Translations under genes and position numbers: made by a program
DNA from: JAIEOG01 sp964519985
Lineage (GTDB): Bacteria; Bdellovibrionota; FAC87; UBA2466
Assembly (NCBI GenBank): GCA_964519985.1
Contig: CAZFMF010000037.1
Coordinates: 1 to 31,818 of the forward strand
Direction: 5' to 3'
Length of the DNA: 31,818 bases
The notes under the pieces: model-generated
Told to the model about the DNA's origin: nothing
Seen by the model: the letters and a program-made list of their open reading frames with translations, nothing else
Database searches by the model: none
Shown here: piece after piece, positions 15,609-23,658 of the stretch
Numbering within the stretch: position 1 is the first letter of the stretch
Layout: each line of letters opens with the position of its first letter

Positions 15609-16434
15609 TGGTGTCACCCACGTTTTGACCGAGCGATCCGGCTGGGTCGCCAACCTACTTTCTGAGCGGTTCCCGGCCATCGATCAATTGCTGGCCCTCG
15701 GATCCGTCTACCGGAACAAGAAACGCCTATCGGAAAATGTCTGGGTGGAATCGGGCGACTACTTGCGCATTCACCCGCAGCCCCTGCGCTTCGAAACGCA
15801 GACAATCGACTGGGCCCGGTGCGTGGTCTTCTCTTCGCCTAGCTTTCACATCGTTAATAAACCGGCCGGGGTGCCCGTCCATCCGCAGATCGACAATGCC
15901 CGCGAGAATATGGTTTGCGCCCTCACCCCGTTACTTGGGCCGCTCTACGTGACCCACCGCCTCGATACCGGCACCAGCGGTTTGGTATTGCTCGCGCGCC
16001 AGCCCCGCTTTCAAGTGCTTTTCAATCGTCGGCTGGCAACCCGACGCGTCTTTAAGCGTTACCGTGCGCTTTCCGCGGTCGCTCCTCCGGCGGGGGAATG
16101 GGTGCACTATATGGAAGAAAACAACCGCGTGCCGAAAACGCTCGCCCGCGATCCGGTAGCCGACTGGAAAGAGTGCCGCACTCGCGCGGTGGCCGCGGAC
16201 GAGACCCCGCGCGGATTTGAGACGGTGCTGTATCCGCTCACCGGACGCACCCACCAGTTGCGCGCACAAATGGCGGTGCAGGGCGCGCCGATCCTCGGCG
16301 ATACCCGTTATGGAGCCGCGCCCCACCCCGAATTCCACGCCTTCCGCTTCGCTTTGCACTGCGAAGGTCTGGGTTTTGAGTTTGCGGGGAGTCAGTGGTC
16401 CTTCCACTGCCCACCCCCTTGGCACCCCGCTTAA
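15586..16434 (+). CDS. RluA-family pseudouridine synthase
   Basis: 282 residues. Members convert uridine to pseudouridine in rRNA or tRNA. The catalytic motif HRLDTGTSGLVLLAR has the conserved Asp near 127. It is preceded by FHIVNKPAGVPVHP, and the later motif LTGRTHQLRAQM is typical of RluA/RluC/RluD. There is no obvious S4 domain at the N-terminus, although residues 25-62 (LLALGSVYRNKKR…) have an S4-like flavour. The start ATG 15586 overlaps the glutaredoxin gene by 23 bases and has GGGGA six bases upstream. The RNA target position cannot be inferred. Confidence 0.88.
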   Translation: MPSSNGANGVTHVLTERSGWVANLLSERFPAIDQLLALGSVYRNKKRLSENVWVESGDYLRIHPQPLRFETQTIDWARCVVFSSPSFHIVNKPAGVPVHPQIDNARENMVCALTPLLGPLYVTHRLDTGTSGLVLLARQPRFQVLFNRRLATRRVFKRYRALSAVAPPAGEWVHYMEENNRVPKTLARDPVADWKECRTRAVAADETPRGFETVLYPLTGRTHQLRAQMAVQGAPILGDTRYGAAPHPEFHAFRFALHCEGLGFEFAGSQWSFHCPPPWHPA

Positions 16435-16455
16435 CCCACTCCTCACAAAAAAAAC

Positions 16456-16486
16456 TTGAGCCTCACGCCACGTCAGCCTCTATCAT
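16456..16486 (+). promoter_or_regulatory. MerR-type promoter and operator (autoregulation)
   Basis: A -35 TTGAGC (16456-16461) and a -10 TATCAT (16481-16486) have a 19-bp spacer, the elongated spacer typical of MerR-controlled promoters. Inside it lies an imperfect dyad CTCACG-CCA-CGTCAG (16462-16476), close to the CTCACG…CGTGAG operators I recall for TipAL-like regulators. The -10 ends six bases before the regulator's ATG. Confidence 0.7.
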
Positions 16487-16492
16487 TTAAGT

Positions 16493-17278
16493 ATGACGAA
16501 AAAACAAAAGCCGGGTTACACGGTAAATCAGCTCGCCAAACTTGCGGGTGTTACTGTGCGTGCCCTCCACTTTTACGACGAAATCGGGTTACTCAAGCCC
16601 GCATCGCATGGTGACAATGGCTATCGGTACTACGGGAAAGAACAGCTGCTGATTCTGCAGCAGATCCTTTTCTACCGTGAGTTGGGTTTTGAGCTCCGAG
16701 CGATGCAAGACCTCATCCAGAACCCCAAGTTCGATATCGTTGCCGCCCTGCATTCCCACCGTAAGCAGCTGGTGGCAGAGACGGCGCACACCAAAAAGTT
16801 GATCGCGACGATCGACAAAACGATTGCGCACCTGCAGAAGAACAAAACGTTGTCCGACAAAGATCTCTACGCCGGATTCGATCCCGCAAAGCAAGCGGAG
16901 TATGAGGAGTACCTTATCGAACGCCACGGCGAATCGGCGCGCAAGCACATCGCCGAAAGCAAGCAACGCACCAAGCATTGGCAGAAAGCCGACTTCCAAA
17001 AGACGGCGCAAGACTATGACGTCCTCCATCGCGCGTTCGCGCAAGCCATCCAACGCCGCCTCTCCCCGCAGGCCCCGGCGGTGCAGGCGCTCGTGGAACA
17101 GCACTACGCGATCGTCAATCGCTTCTGGACGCCCGATCGCGTGGCGTACGTCGCCCTCGGGCGTTCGTACTGCCAGCACCCGGATTTTCTCAAACTCTAC
17201 GAAAGCTACCACCCGCAGCTAGCGGAGTATCTGGCCGAAGCCATGAAGGTCTACGCGGAGCAGAAACTAGCGGCGTAG
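16493..17278 (+). CDS. MerR-family regulator with TipAS drug-recognition domain
   Basis: 261 residues. The N-terminal winged helix-turn-helix (YTVNQLAKLAGVTVRALHFY) is followed by the MerR segment GYRYYGKEQL. A dimerisation coiled coil covers about 75-115 and a TipAS-type helical domain about 120-255. TipAL proteins bind thiopeptide or other bulky drugs and activate promoters with long spacers. Its own promoter has a 19-bp spacer with a dyad, so it probably autoregulates. No exporter gene is adjacent; the Tet-type MFS at 8578 is a distant possible target. Its stop is one base from the convergent prfC stop. Confidence 0.9.
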   Translation: MTKKQKPGYTVNQLAKLAGVTVRALHFYDEIGLLKPASHGDNGYRYYGKEQLLILQQILFYRELGFELRAMQDLIQNPKFDIVAALHSHRKQLVAETAHTKKLIATIDKTIAHLQKNKTLSDKDLYAGFDPAKQAEYEEYLIERHGESARKHIAESKQRTKHWQKADFQKTAQDYDVLHRAFAQAIQRRLSPQAPAVQALVEQHYAIVNRFWTPDRVAYVALGRSYCQHPDFLKLYESYHPQLAEYLAEAMKVYAEQKLAA

Positions 17279-17279
17279 C

Positions 17280-18908
17280 CTACTTGCGAACGAGGGGTGC
17301 GGCGTCGAGGAAGGTGAGACCCTTGTATTTGTCCTTGGCCCAGCTGACGCTCCAGTCGCTCTTGAAGAGCACTACCGGCAGACCGTCGCGATCCTCAACG
17401 TAAGCACAGTCGGCGTATTTATTGAAATCGTCGAAATCCACACCACTGCCCTGCGGCCAGCAGGCGCGGATGAACGGGAGGCGCTCCAGCTTCACGTCCA
17501 CGCGGTATTCGCTCTTGAGGCGCGCTTCAAACACTTCGAATTGCAGGGCGCCGACCGCGCCCAAGATCGGGTAGGCCTGCGCGCGCGACGGATGGCGGAA
17601 GAGTTGAACCACGCCCTCTTCCGTGAGCTGCTCCAACCCTTTTTCGAGCTGTTTGCGTTTTAGTGGATCCGCAACCCCCACCGTCGCGAAATGCTCCGGG
17701 GCAAAACGGGGTACACCTTCAAATTCCAAGCGGCGCCCTTCGGCCAGCGTATCGCCGATACGAAAATCTCCGGTGGTATCCAGCAAGCCAACGATGTCTC
17801 CCGGCCACGCTTCTTCCAGGGTCATGCGCTCCTGACCGAAAAAATGGATACTCTTCGACAATCGAAACTCTTTGTCCAAGCGACCATGGCGCGCCGCCAT
17901 TCCACGGGTGAACTTTCCCGAACAGACCCGCAAGAAAGCCACCCGATCACGGTGCTGAGGATCCATATTCGCCTGGATCTTGAAAAACAGGCCGGTGAAA
18001 AACGGTGCCGTGGGTTCCACTTCCTCATCGGCCGTCGCTCGCGCACCGGGCGGCGGCGCCATCTGCAGAAAGTTCTGCAAAAAACGTTCGACGCCGAAGT
18101 TATTCATCGCGCTACCAAAGAACACCGGCGTGAGCTGGCCCTTCAAAACCCGTTCGTGGTCAAATGGATCCCCCGCCGCTTCGAGCAACTCGAGGTGCGC
18201 GCGCAGTTCCTCAATCAGTTCCTGGTTGTCCGCGCGATCCCCGGCCAGGGAATCCAGAAACTTGGGATCATCAATGCCCGACACTTTCACCGGGGCGAGT
18301 TTGTCCTTCGCGTTGCCACCGCTGTCGCGCTGGAAAAGCAAGACCTCGCCCACCCGTCGATCGTAAACTCCGCGAAACCGATCACCCATGCCAATCGGCC
18401 AGGTCACCGGGGTCGAACGAATCCCGAGTACTTTTTCCAACTCGTCGATAAGGTCCAGCGGATCGCGACTCGGGCGATCGAGTTTGTTCATGAAAGTAAA
18501 AATCGGGAGTCCCCGCATGCGGCACACTTCAAAGAGTTTGCGGGTTTGGGGCTCCACACCCTTCGCGGCGTCGATGAGCATGACGGCAGCGTCCACGGCC
18601 ACCAACGTCCGATAAGTATCTTCGGAGAAGTCCTTGTGGCCCGGGGTATCGAGCAAGTTGACCTGAACGCCATCGTAATCGAAGCGCAGGACGCTGGTGC
18701 TGATGGAAATGCCGCGCTTTTTTTCGATTTCCATCCAGTCGGAAGTCGTATTGCGTTGCTGCGACTTCGCTTTCACCGCCCCCGCCAAATGGATCGCACC
18801 ACCATAGAGCAATAGCTTTTCGGTCAGCGTGGTTTTCCCCGCATCGGGGTGAGAAATAATAGCGAAGGTCCTTCGCCGCGCGACTTCCGTTTGGAGACTC
18901 AAGGCCAT
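17280..18908 (-). CDS. prfC: peptide chain release factor 3
   Basis: 542 residues. A translational GTPase that recycles RF1/RF2 after peptide release. It has G1 SHPDAGKTT (19-27), RGISIST (65-71), G3 DTPGH (87-91) and G4 NKLD (141-144), followed by the RF3 domain II and III sequences (…QFEVFEARLKSEY…). Length is close to the usual roughly 530. ATG at 18908 is chosen because MALSLQTEVARRRTFAIISH matches family N-termini; the longer frame to 19229 overlaps the divergent aminotransferase. No ribosome binding site is visible. The gap to the divergent gene is under 50 bp. Confidence 0.96.
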   Translation of the reverse strand: MALSLQTEVARRRTFAIISHPDAGKTTLTEKLLLYGGAIHLAGAVKAKSQQRNTTSDWMEIEKKRGISISTSVLRFDYDGVQVNLLDTPGHKDFSEDTYRTLVAVDAAVMLIDAAKGVEPQTRKLFEVCRMRGLPIFTFMNKLDRPSRDPLDLIDELEKVLGIRSTPVTWPIGMGDRFRGVYDRRVGEVLLFQRDSGGNAKDKLAPVKVSGIDDPKFLDSLAGDRADNQELIEELRAHLELLEAAGDPFDHERVLKGQLTPVFFGSAMNNFGVERFLQNFLQMAPPPGARATADEEVEPTAPFFTGLFFKIQANMDPQHRDRVAFLRVCSGKFTRGMAARHGRLDKEFRLSKSIHFFGQERMTLEEAWPGDIVGLLDTTGDFRIGDTLAEGRRLEFEGVPRFAPEHFATVGVADPLKRKQLEKGLEQLTEEGVVQLFRHPSRAQAYPILGAVGALQFEVFEARLKSEYRVDVKLERLPFIRACWPQGSGVDFDDFNKYADCAYVEDRDGLPVVLFKSDWSVSWAKDKYKGLTFLDAAPLVRK

Positions 18909-18940
18909 TGAATAACAAAGGGGGGTAGCCGGAGCAAGTC

Positions 18941-18949
18941 TGATAAAAT
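18941..18949 (+). promoter_or_regulatory. extended -10 of the aminotransferase, leaderless-type
   Basis: TGA plus TAAAAT (18944-18949) ends seven bases before the ATG at 18957. The ATG at 18948 overlaps the -10 itself, so 18957 is the more likely start codon. Confidence 0.5.
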
Positions 18950-18956
18950 GAGCGGG

Positions 18957-20108
18957 ATGAACCGAATTCCCGTCGCCGGACCCTGGATCACCGAAAAAGA
19001 AGTGGCCTATGTCGCCGACGCGGCGGCTAACGGCTGGTACGAACGCGCGGGCGACTACCCGCAGCGGTTCGAACGGGCGCTGGCAGAGCGGGTCGGCGTG
19101 AAATACGCCGTGGCGCTTCCGCATTGCACCAGCGCCCTGCACCTGGCGTTGGCCGCGCTGGGAGTTGGCCCCGGGGACGAGGTCATCGTTCCGGAAATCA
19201 CCTGGATTGCGACCGCGGCCCCGATCCAATACGTCGGCGCCCAGCCTGTCTTCGCGGACGTCGATCCCGTCACGTGGTGTTTAAGCGCCGAATCCGTGCA
19301 AAGAGTCATCACCGATAAGACCAAAGCGGTGATTGCGGTGGATCTCTACGGCGGGATGCCCGACTACGGCCGACTCCAAGCCCTTTGCGATGAATGGGGG
19401 ATCGCATTAATCGAAGATGCCGCCCAAGCCGTGGGCGCGCTCTCCGGGGGAAAAGCCGCCGGCAGTTTTGGCGTCGCCGGAACCTTCAGCTTTCACGGTT
19501 CCAAAACCCTAACCACCGGTGAAGGCGGGATGTTGGTCACCAACGATGAAGCACTTCACCAAACCGTGCTTTTTCTACGCGACCACGGCCGCGCCCCGGG
19601 CGACAAACTTTTCCTCAACACCCAGGTCGCGTTCAAGTACCGAATGAGCGCGGTGCAAGCCGCGCTGGGCCTCGGGCAAACTGAGCGCCTGGATGCGTTG
19701 ACCGACAAGAAGCGGGAAATCTTTGATGGGTACCGATCCGCGCTTGCCGGCGTGCCCGGTCTTTCGCTCAATGCCGAACCGGCGGGAACCAAGAACACCT
19801 ACTGGATGGTGACCCCGGTTTGGGATGCGGCCTACGGGATCGAAAAGTTTGAAATGATGCGCAAGCTTTCGGAGGCGGGGATCGAAAGCCGCCCCTTCTT
19901 CGCTCCCTTGAGTTCTCTCCCGGCGTACGCCGGAACTCCGGCGGCCCGCGCCGGCGCGCGGGACAATCGCGTCGCCTACTCGCTCACCACGCGCGCGATC
20001 AACCTACCGTCGGCGCTTTGCCTTACCCGCGAGGACATCCAACGCGTTTGTACCGAATTTCGTAAAATCTTGGGCCACGAAACGCGAAGCGAGGTGGAGG
20101 CAAGATGA
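18957..20108 (+). CDS. DegT/DnrJ/EryC1/StrS sugar aminotransferase
   Basis: 383 residues. PLP-dependent enzymes of this family aminate keto sugars attached to nucleotides. It has the substrate-entry motif NGWYERAGDYPQRFE, the PLP-binding EDAAQAVGA (about 153-161) and the catalytic lysine in FSFHGSKTLTTGEGG (about K183). It resembles perosamine-synthase-like members (4-amino sugars), but the exact substrate is uncertain. The start at the second Met (MNRIPVAGPWITEKEV) fits both the family and the promoter position. Its neighbours are a glycosyltransferase and CDP-sugar enzymes, which supports a role in surface polysaccharide. An ATG overlaps its stop (ATGA) but leads into the antisense of the next gene. 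Confidence 0.92.
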   Translation: MNRIPVAGPWITEKEVAYVADAAANGWYERAGDYPQRFERALAERVGVKYAVALPHCTSALHLALAALGVGPGDEVIVPEITWIATAAPIQYVGAQPVFADVDPVTWCLSAESVQRVITDKTKAVIAVDLYGGMPDYGRLQALCDEWGIALIEDAAQAVGALSGGKAAGSFGVAGTFSFHGSKTLTTGEGGMLVTNDEALHQTVLFLRDHGRAPGDKLFLNTQVAFKYRMSAVQAALGLGQTERLDALTDKKREIFDGYRSALAGVPGLSLNAEPAGTKNTYWMVTPVWDAAYGIEKFEMMRKLSEAGIESRPFFAPLSSLPAYAGTPAARAGARDNRVAYSLTTRAINLPSALCLTREDIQRVCTEFRKILGHETRSEVEAR

Positions 20109-20148
20109 GAGAAGAACTCCATTCCTGCATCTGGGACGGTCCTGATCT

Positions 20149-21162
20149 TCAGCCCCGGCTGAACACACGCCTTCCCCAGCCCCACAGCCAGGGCGGGGTC
20201 AAGCCGTGCAGCACATCTTTCCACGAGGGCCGGCGTTCACTCTCCGGCGTGGAAAGCGAGGCCCGCAAGAGTTCGCGCACTCGGGCCGGAACTCCCTGGC
20301 ACTGTTCCGCGGGCCACCACCGATTCGTTTCGTACCACTGCTGTCGGTACCGTTCGGGAAATTCTTCTAAGAGCGCGGCAAATTGAGATTCCCAATCACG
20401 TGGCAGGCTTTTCCACACCGGGTCCAGGAGTTTCACCCATTCGATCCAATCCGATAAGAATTGCTGGGGAGCCCCAAAAAGATTTGAGAGCTGGTCCGCG
20501 TGTTTATAATGCAAGCCTCCCACCCACGGATCGGCCACTACTTTGGAATCTCCCACCGCCGCCACCAGGAAGCTGCGTTCGCCCAGAAGGCTCGCCAATT
20601 CCGGAACGGGAACCAGCGACATCCCTTTCAAGAAGTTTTCCCGCCGAAACGCGTAGGTCGGCGGAATCGCCACATTGAAAAAAAGCGAGAGCAGGGGCAC
20701 CGAAAAACCATCGATCACGCGGGGGGTACCCGCCGCCCAATTCAGCGCGAAAGGGGGGCCCACAATCTGCGATTGGTAAACCGACTCGGTGGAATAAGAC
20801 ATCGTGCAAAAGCAAAGGTAAGCATCGCATCCCGGGGCGCGCATTGCATCCACCGCCCGCGATACAAATTCGGGGAAAAGAAGATCGTCATCCTGGAGAA
20901 AGGCGAAAAACTCCCCCCGCGCCTGCCGAACCGCTTCGAGAAAATTCCCGGTGGCGCCGAGATTGCGCGCGTGGCGTACATAGCGCACCCGATCCCCAAA
21001 GCGGGCCACCACTTCCGGCGTCGCATCGGTAGAAGCATTGTCCATCACCAGAACTTCAAGATTGAAGTAAGTTTGGTTGAGGGCGCAGCCAATCGCGCGC
21101 TCGAGGAGCGCCGCCCGGTTGTAGGTTGGAATGGCCAAGGTGAAACGGGGTTGGGGTGCCAT
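20149..21162 (-). CDS. family 2 glycosyltransferase
   Basis: 337 residues with a GT-A fold at the N-terminus: FTLAIPTYNRAALLERAI, then VLVMDNASTD, then the metal-binding FLQDDDLLFP (DDD about 91-93). The C-terminal 130 residues are Trp-rich and unrecognised. It transfers a sugar from a nucleotide donor, probably for the exported polysaccharide. The ATG overlaps the TGA of the preceding lipoprotein gene by one base (TGATG), so translation is coupled; a TTG one codon earlier is less likely. The acceptor and donor are unknown. Confidence 0.9.
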   Translation of the reverse strand: MAPQPRFTLAIPTYNRAALLERAIGCALNQTYFNLEVLVMDNASTDATPEVVARFGDRVRYVRHARNLGATGNFLEAVRQARGEFFAFLQDDDLLFPEFVSRAVDAMRAPGCDAYLCFCTMSYSTESVYQSQIVGPPFALNWAAGTPRVIDGFSVPLLSLFFNVAIPPTYAFRRENFLKGMSLVPVPELASLLGERSFLVAAVGDSKVVADPWVGGLHYKHADQLSNLFGAPQQFLSDWIEWVKLLDPVWKSLPRDWESQFAALLEEFPERYRQQWYETNRWWPAEQCQGVPARVRELLRASLSTPESERRPSWKDVLHGLTPPWLWGWGRRVFSRG

Positions 21163-22568
21163 CAATACAGATTGTACTTGAAGCGCAGGTAACCTTCCAT
21201 GGCGCCCCGTTCCGAGGCATTCATGGCCGTACCGGTGAAGACCATTAGCTCGGCAATATCGGCGTCAATCGTGGCACCGGCCGAAGTGCGTCCGATGCGG
21301 TAGGCGCCGTCGACCAAGTTCACCGCAACGTTCGAAAGCGCGGTCGTGGTCGCCGCAGCATTCCCATTCCAGAACTGCGTGCTGCCGGTTTGCGCGGTGG
21401 CGGTGCCGGACGCACTGTCCCGGATCCAAACATAAAGTCCGAAGGACCCACCCGTCGTTGACGTCGAACGCACGCCCCCGTTGTAAAAGCCGCTAAAGAC
21501 ATTTGCTACCGTCGTAAAAAGACCGAAACGCGCATTGGCGCCGTCCGCATCCGTCTCTCCTAGCTGAATAAAGGCGGGATAGCTGACCGCGACCGCATTC
21601 AAACGCGTGACGAGAAAGAAGGTCATATTCGGATTGCCCGTGATTCCCGTCGCAGCGGCGGAACGCAAAAGCTTCACACCATTGAACTTTACCGCCGGCA
21701 AGGAATTCTGCGCCGGCGTCAAGAACGTGGGGGGATTGGTGGCTTCCGTCGCATTATTGGCGGCGCTACTGGAGTCCGGCCACGTATTGACCGCACTGCC
21801 ATTTGCCTGAGACAGGGAATCGGCTTTCAGCCAAATCTTGAGATTAGTGTATTGCGGAAAGTAGTAGGCAGTATTGTCGGTACTCGTCGAAACGGTGCTG
21901 GCGTTTCCGGCGGTGTCAGAAATGGCGCCCGCGACAATACTTGGCTTCACCGTACCCACGACTCCGCTGATCGCGGTAGCGGCTAGAGTGAATGTTTTGT
22001 GATCTCCGCTATCCGTAATCGTCCAGGTAATTCCCGTAGCCGTGCCGTTCTGCGTGATATCGCCGGTCGTGAAGGAGGAAGCGGAGATCGCTTCATTGAA
22101 AACCACGGTGAAATGGATGGGGAGCGTGCCCGTCGCCGCCGCCTGGGAAGTCGCGCGATTCACGGTGACAGCTGGGCCGGTCAGATCGTAGCTCAACGTC
22201 GAGGTGGTTTCGATGTTGGGATTGTTCGCCTCGTCTTCGACGACGCCCGCCGGGACCAAGATCGTGATTGGCCCCTCCGCGGTCGGAGTGAGCGTAAAGG
22301 TGTAAACTGTGGACCCGCCGGAGAGCGCGGAAGCGGTCCCGTTGGTGATCGTCATATCGCTCAACGAAAAGCCGGTGACGCCCGCGCTCCACGTCACGGT
22401 CACCGGAATCGGATTGACGGGAGTCGTGGCGCCGTCCGCGGGACTAAATGTGGGATGAAGACCGAGGATTCCGTCGCCGGCACCCACCTCCGACTGGGAG
22501 CCCAGGGGGTTGCAAGAAGTGCTCAGCAAGATGCCCGCGCCAAACGCAAATAGGGCGCGGCGAGTCAT
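21162..22568 (-). CDS. surface lipoprotein with Ig-like repeats and a LamG/ConA-type domain
   Basis: 468 residues. The N-terminal signal ends in a lipobox-like LLSTSC (Cys19). Residues about 38-130 and 131-230 are two bacterial Ig-like domains of the kind with FSPADGATTPVNP and a VVEDEANN motif. From about 240 a concanavalin/LamG-like domain begins (LKIWLKADSL…WPDSSS…) and ends in DIAELMVFTGTAMNASER. This suggests a surface lipoprotein that binds glycans or a host or prey surface, though the ligand is unknown. Co-transcribed with the GT2 gene (TGATG overlap), an odd pairing. The preceding SDR gene ends 52 nt upstream. Confidence 0.82.
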   Translation of the reverse strand: MTRRALFAFGAGILLSTSCNPLGSQSEVGAGDGILGLHPTFSPADGATTPVNPIPVTVTWSAGVTGFSLSDMTITNGTASALSGGSTVYTFTLTPTAEGPITILVPAGVVEDEANNPNIETTSTLSYDLTGPAVTVNRATSQAAATGTLPIHFTVVFNEAISASSFTTGDITQNGTATGITWTITDSGDHKTFTLAATAISGVVGTVKPSIVAGAISDTAGNASTVSTSTDNTAYYFPQYTNLKIWLKADSLSQANGSAVNTWPDSSSAANNATEATNPPTFLTPAQNSLPAVKFNGVKLLRSAAATGITGNPNMTFFLVTRLNAVAVSYPAFIQLGETDADGANARFGLFTTVANVFSGFYNGGVRSTSTTGGSFGLYVWIRDSASGTATAQTGSTQFWNGNAAATTTALSNVAVNLVDGAYRIGRTSAGATIDADIAELMVFTGTAMNASERGAMEGYLRFKYNLY

Positions 22569-22620
22569 GGATTTAGCGATACACGCTATATTATTCGGCG
22601 AAAAAGACGTTTGCCTTTAC

Positions 22621-23658
22621 CTAAACCCAGAACAGGGAAGCATCGAGACGCCCGGTAGAAACCAGCTCCGAAAGCAGGTGCAGACGAATCAGGGGCGATT
22701 GCCGAAAAGCAAAACCGTTGGGAACAACGGGTTTGAGTCCCGTCGCCAAATCCTTCACCGCGGTGCGTAAGTCCCAGCGTGGTTGGTGCTGAGGCGCCAG
22801 CGAACGAAACAGCGAGAAATCCACCCGGTACGATCGCTTGTCGGGCGCCGCCTGCGAATTGAACCGCACCCGCAGGCCGCCGAGCTCCGTGGCCACACAA
22901 TGCGCTAGGTCGCGGATCTGGTAGTTCCATTGGGCGCTGCCGGCGTTTAACGCCAGGAAGTCCCCACCCTGCTCACGGGTCAGCGCCCATTCCATCGCCC
23001 GGGCCATATCGCCAATGTGAATGAGCGGACGCCAGGGAGTTCCATCGCTGAGCAGACTGATTTCTCCGGTCGAAAGCGCGGAGGCGACAAAATCATTGAG
23101 GACCAAATCGAGCCGACACCGTGAAGAAAACCCGCAAGCGGTCGCGAAGCGGAGCGCGGTGACATGGAATCCCGGGCCGGCCAAGCGTTGCAGCTCTCTT
23201 TCGGTATCGATTTTCGATTGGGCATAGGCGGTGAGCGGGTGCAATGCCGAAGCCTCGCTTTTGAGGGTGCCGTCATCCAGACCGTAAACGCTGCAACTCG
23301 AAGCAAACACAAAACGGGAAACGCCGTGGGCTTTGGCTTGGCGCGCGAGCTCCACACTGGAAACAAAATTCACATCGCGGGTCACCTGTTCAAAGGTCTT
23401 TCCCATCGGATCGTTCGAGATGGCCGCGAGGTGAATCACCGCATCGAAACCGTTCAGCAATGTAGGCGGCAACGCCCGCATATCGCCCAGAATCTGTTCA
23501 TGGGGGATTTCTTGCGCGTGTAGGGACGGAACCGTAAGGCAATCCGCGAAGTATCCGCTATCGAACCCAACCAGCTGCGCCGTGGGCAAGACTTGATGCA
23601 GATGCCGACAGACCGTTGGGCCGAGATAGCCCAAATTTCCCGTGATGAGAATTTTCAT
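22621..23658 (-). CDS. NAD-dependent sugar epimerase/reductase (extended SDR)
   Basis: 345 residues. The Rossmann motif GNLGYLG is at 7-13. The catalytic YAQSK (Y145, K149) comes after FASSCSVYG. It lacks the TDEVYG-type acidic pair of nucleotide-sugar 4,6-dehydratases, so a 4-epimerase or 4-ketoreductase role is more likely. It overlaps the cytidylyltransferase by four bases (ATGA) and so belongs to the CDP-sugar operon. There it would act late, for instance reducing the C4 keto group. The substrate is inferred only from context. Confidence 0.88.
   Translation of the reverse strand: MKILITGNLGYLGPTVCRHLHQVLPTAQLVGFDSGYFADCLTVPSLHAQEIPHEQILGDMRALPPTLLNGFDAVIHLAAISNDPMGKTFEQVTRDVNFVSSVELARQAKAHGVSRFVFASSCSVYGLDDGTLKSEASALHPLTAYAQSKIDTERELQRLAGPGFHVTALRFATACGFSSRCRLDLVLNDFVASALSTGEISLLSDGTPWRPLIHIGDMARAMEWALTREQGGDFLALNAGSAQWNYQIRDLAHCVATELGGLRVRFNSQAAPDKRSYRVDFSLFRSLAPQHQPRWDLRTAVKDLATGLKPVVPNGFAFRQSPLIRLHLLSELVSTGRLDASLFWV

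Noticed and set aside
17691..18815. A 374-residue open frame on the plus strand inside prfC
   Set aside because: It is entirely antisense to a well-supported prfC with all GTPase motifs, and it has no recognisable domain. Long antisense frames are expected at this GC content.
18909..19229. N-terminal extension of prfC
   Set aside because: It is antisense to the aminotransferase start, and RF3 family N-termini match the ATG at 18908.
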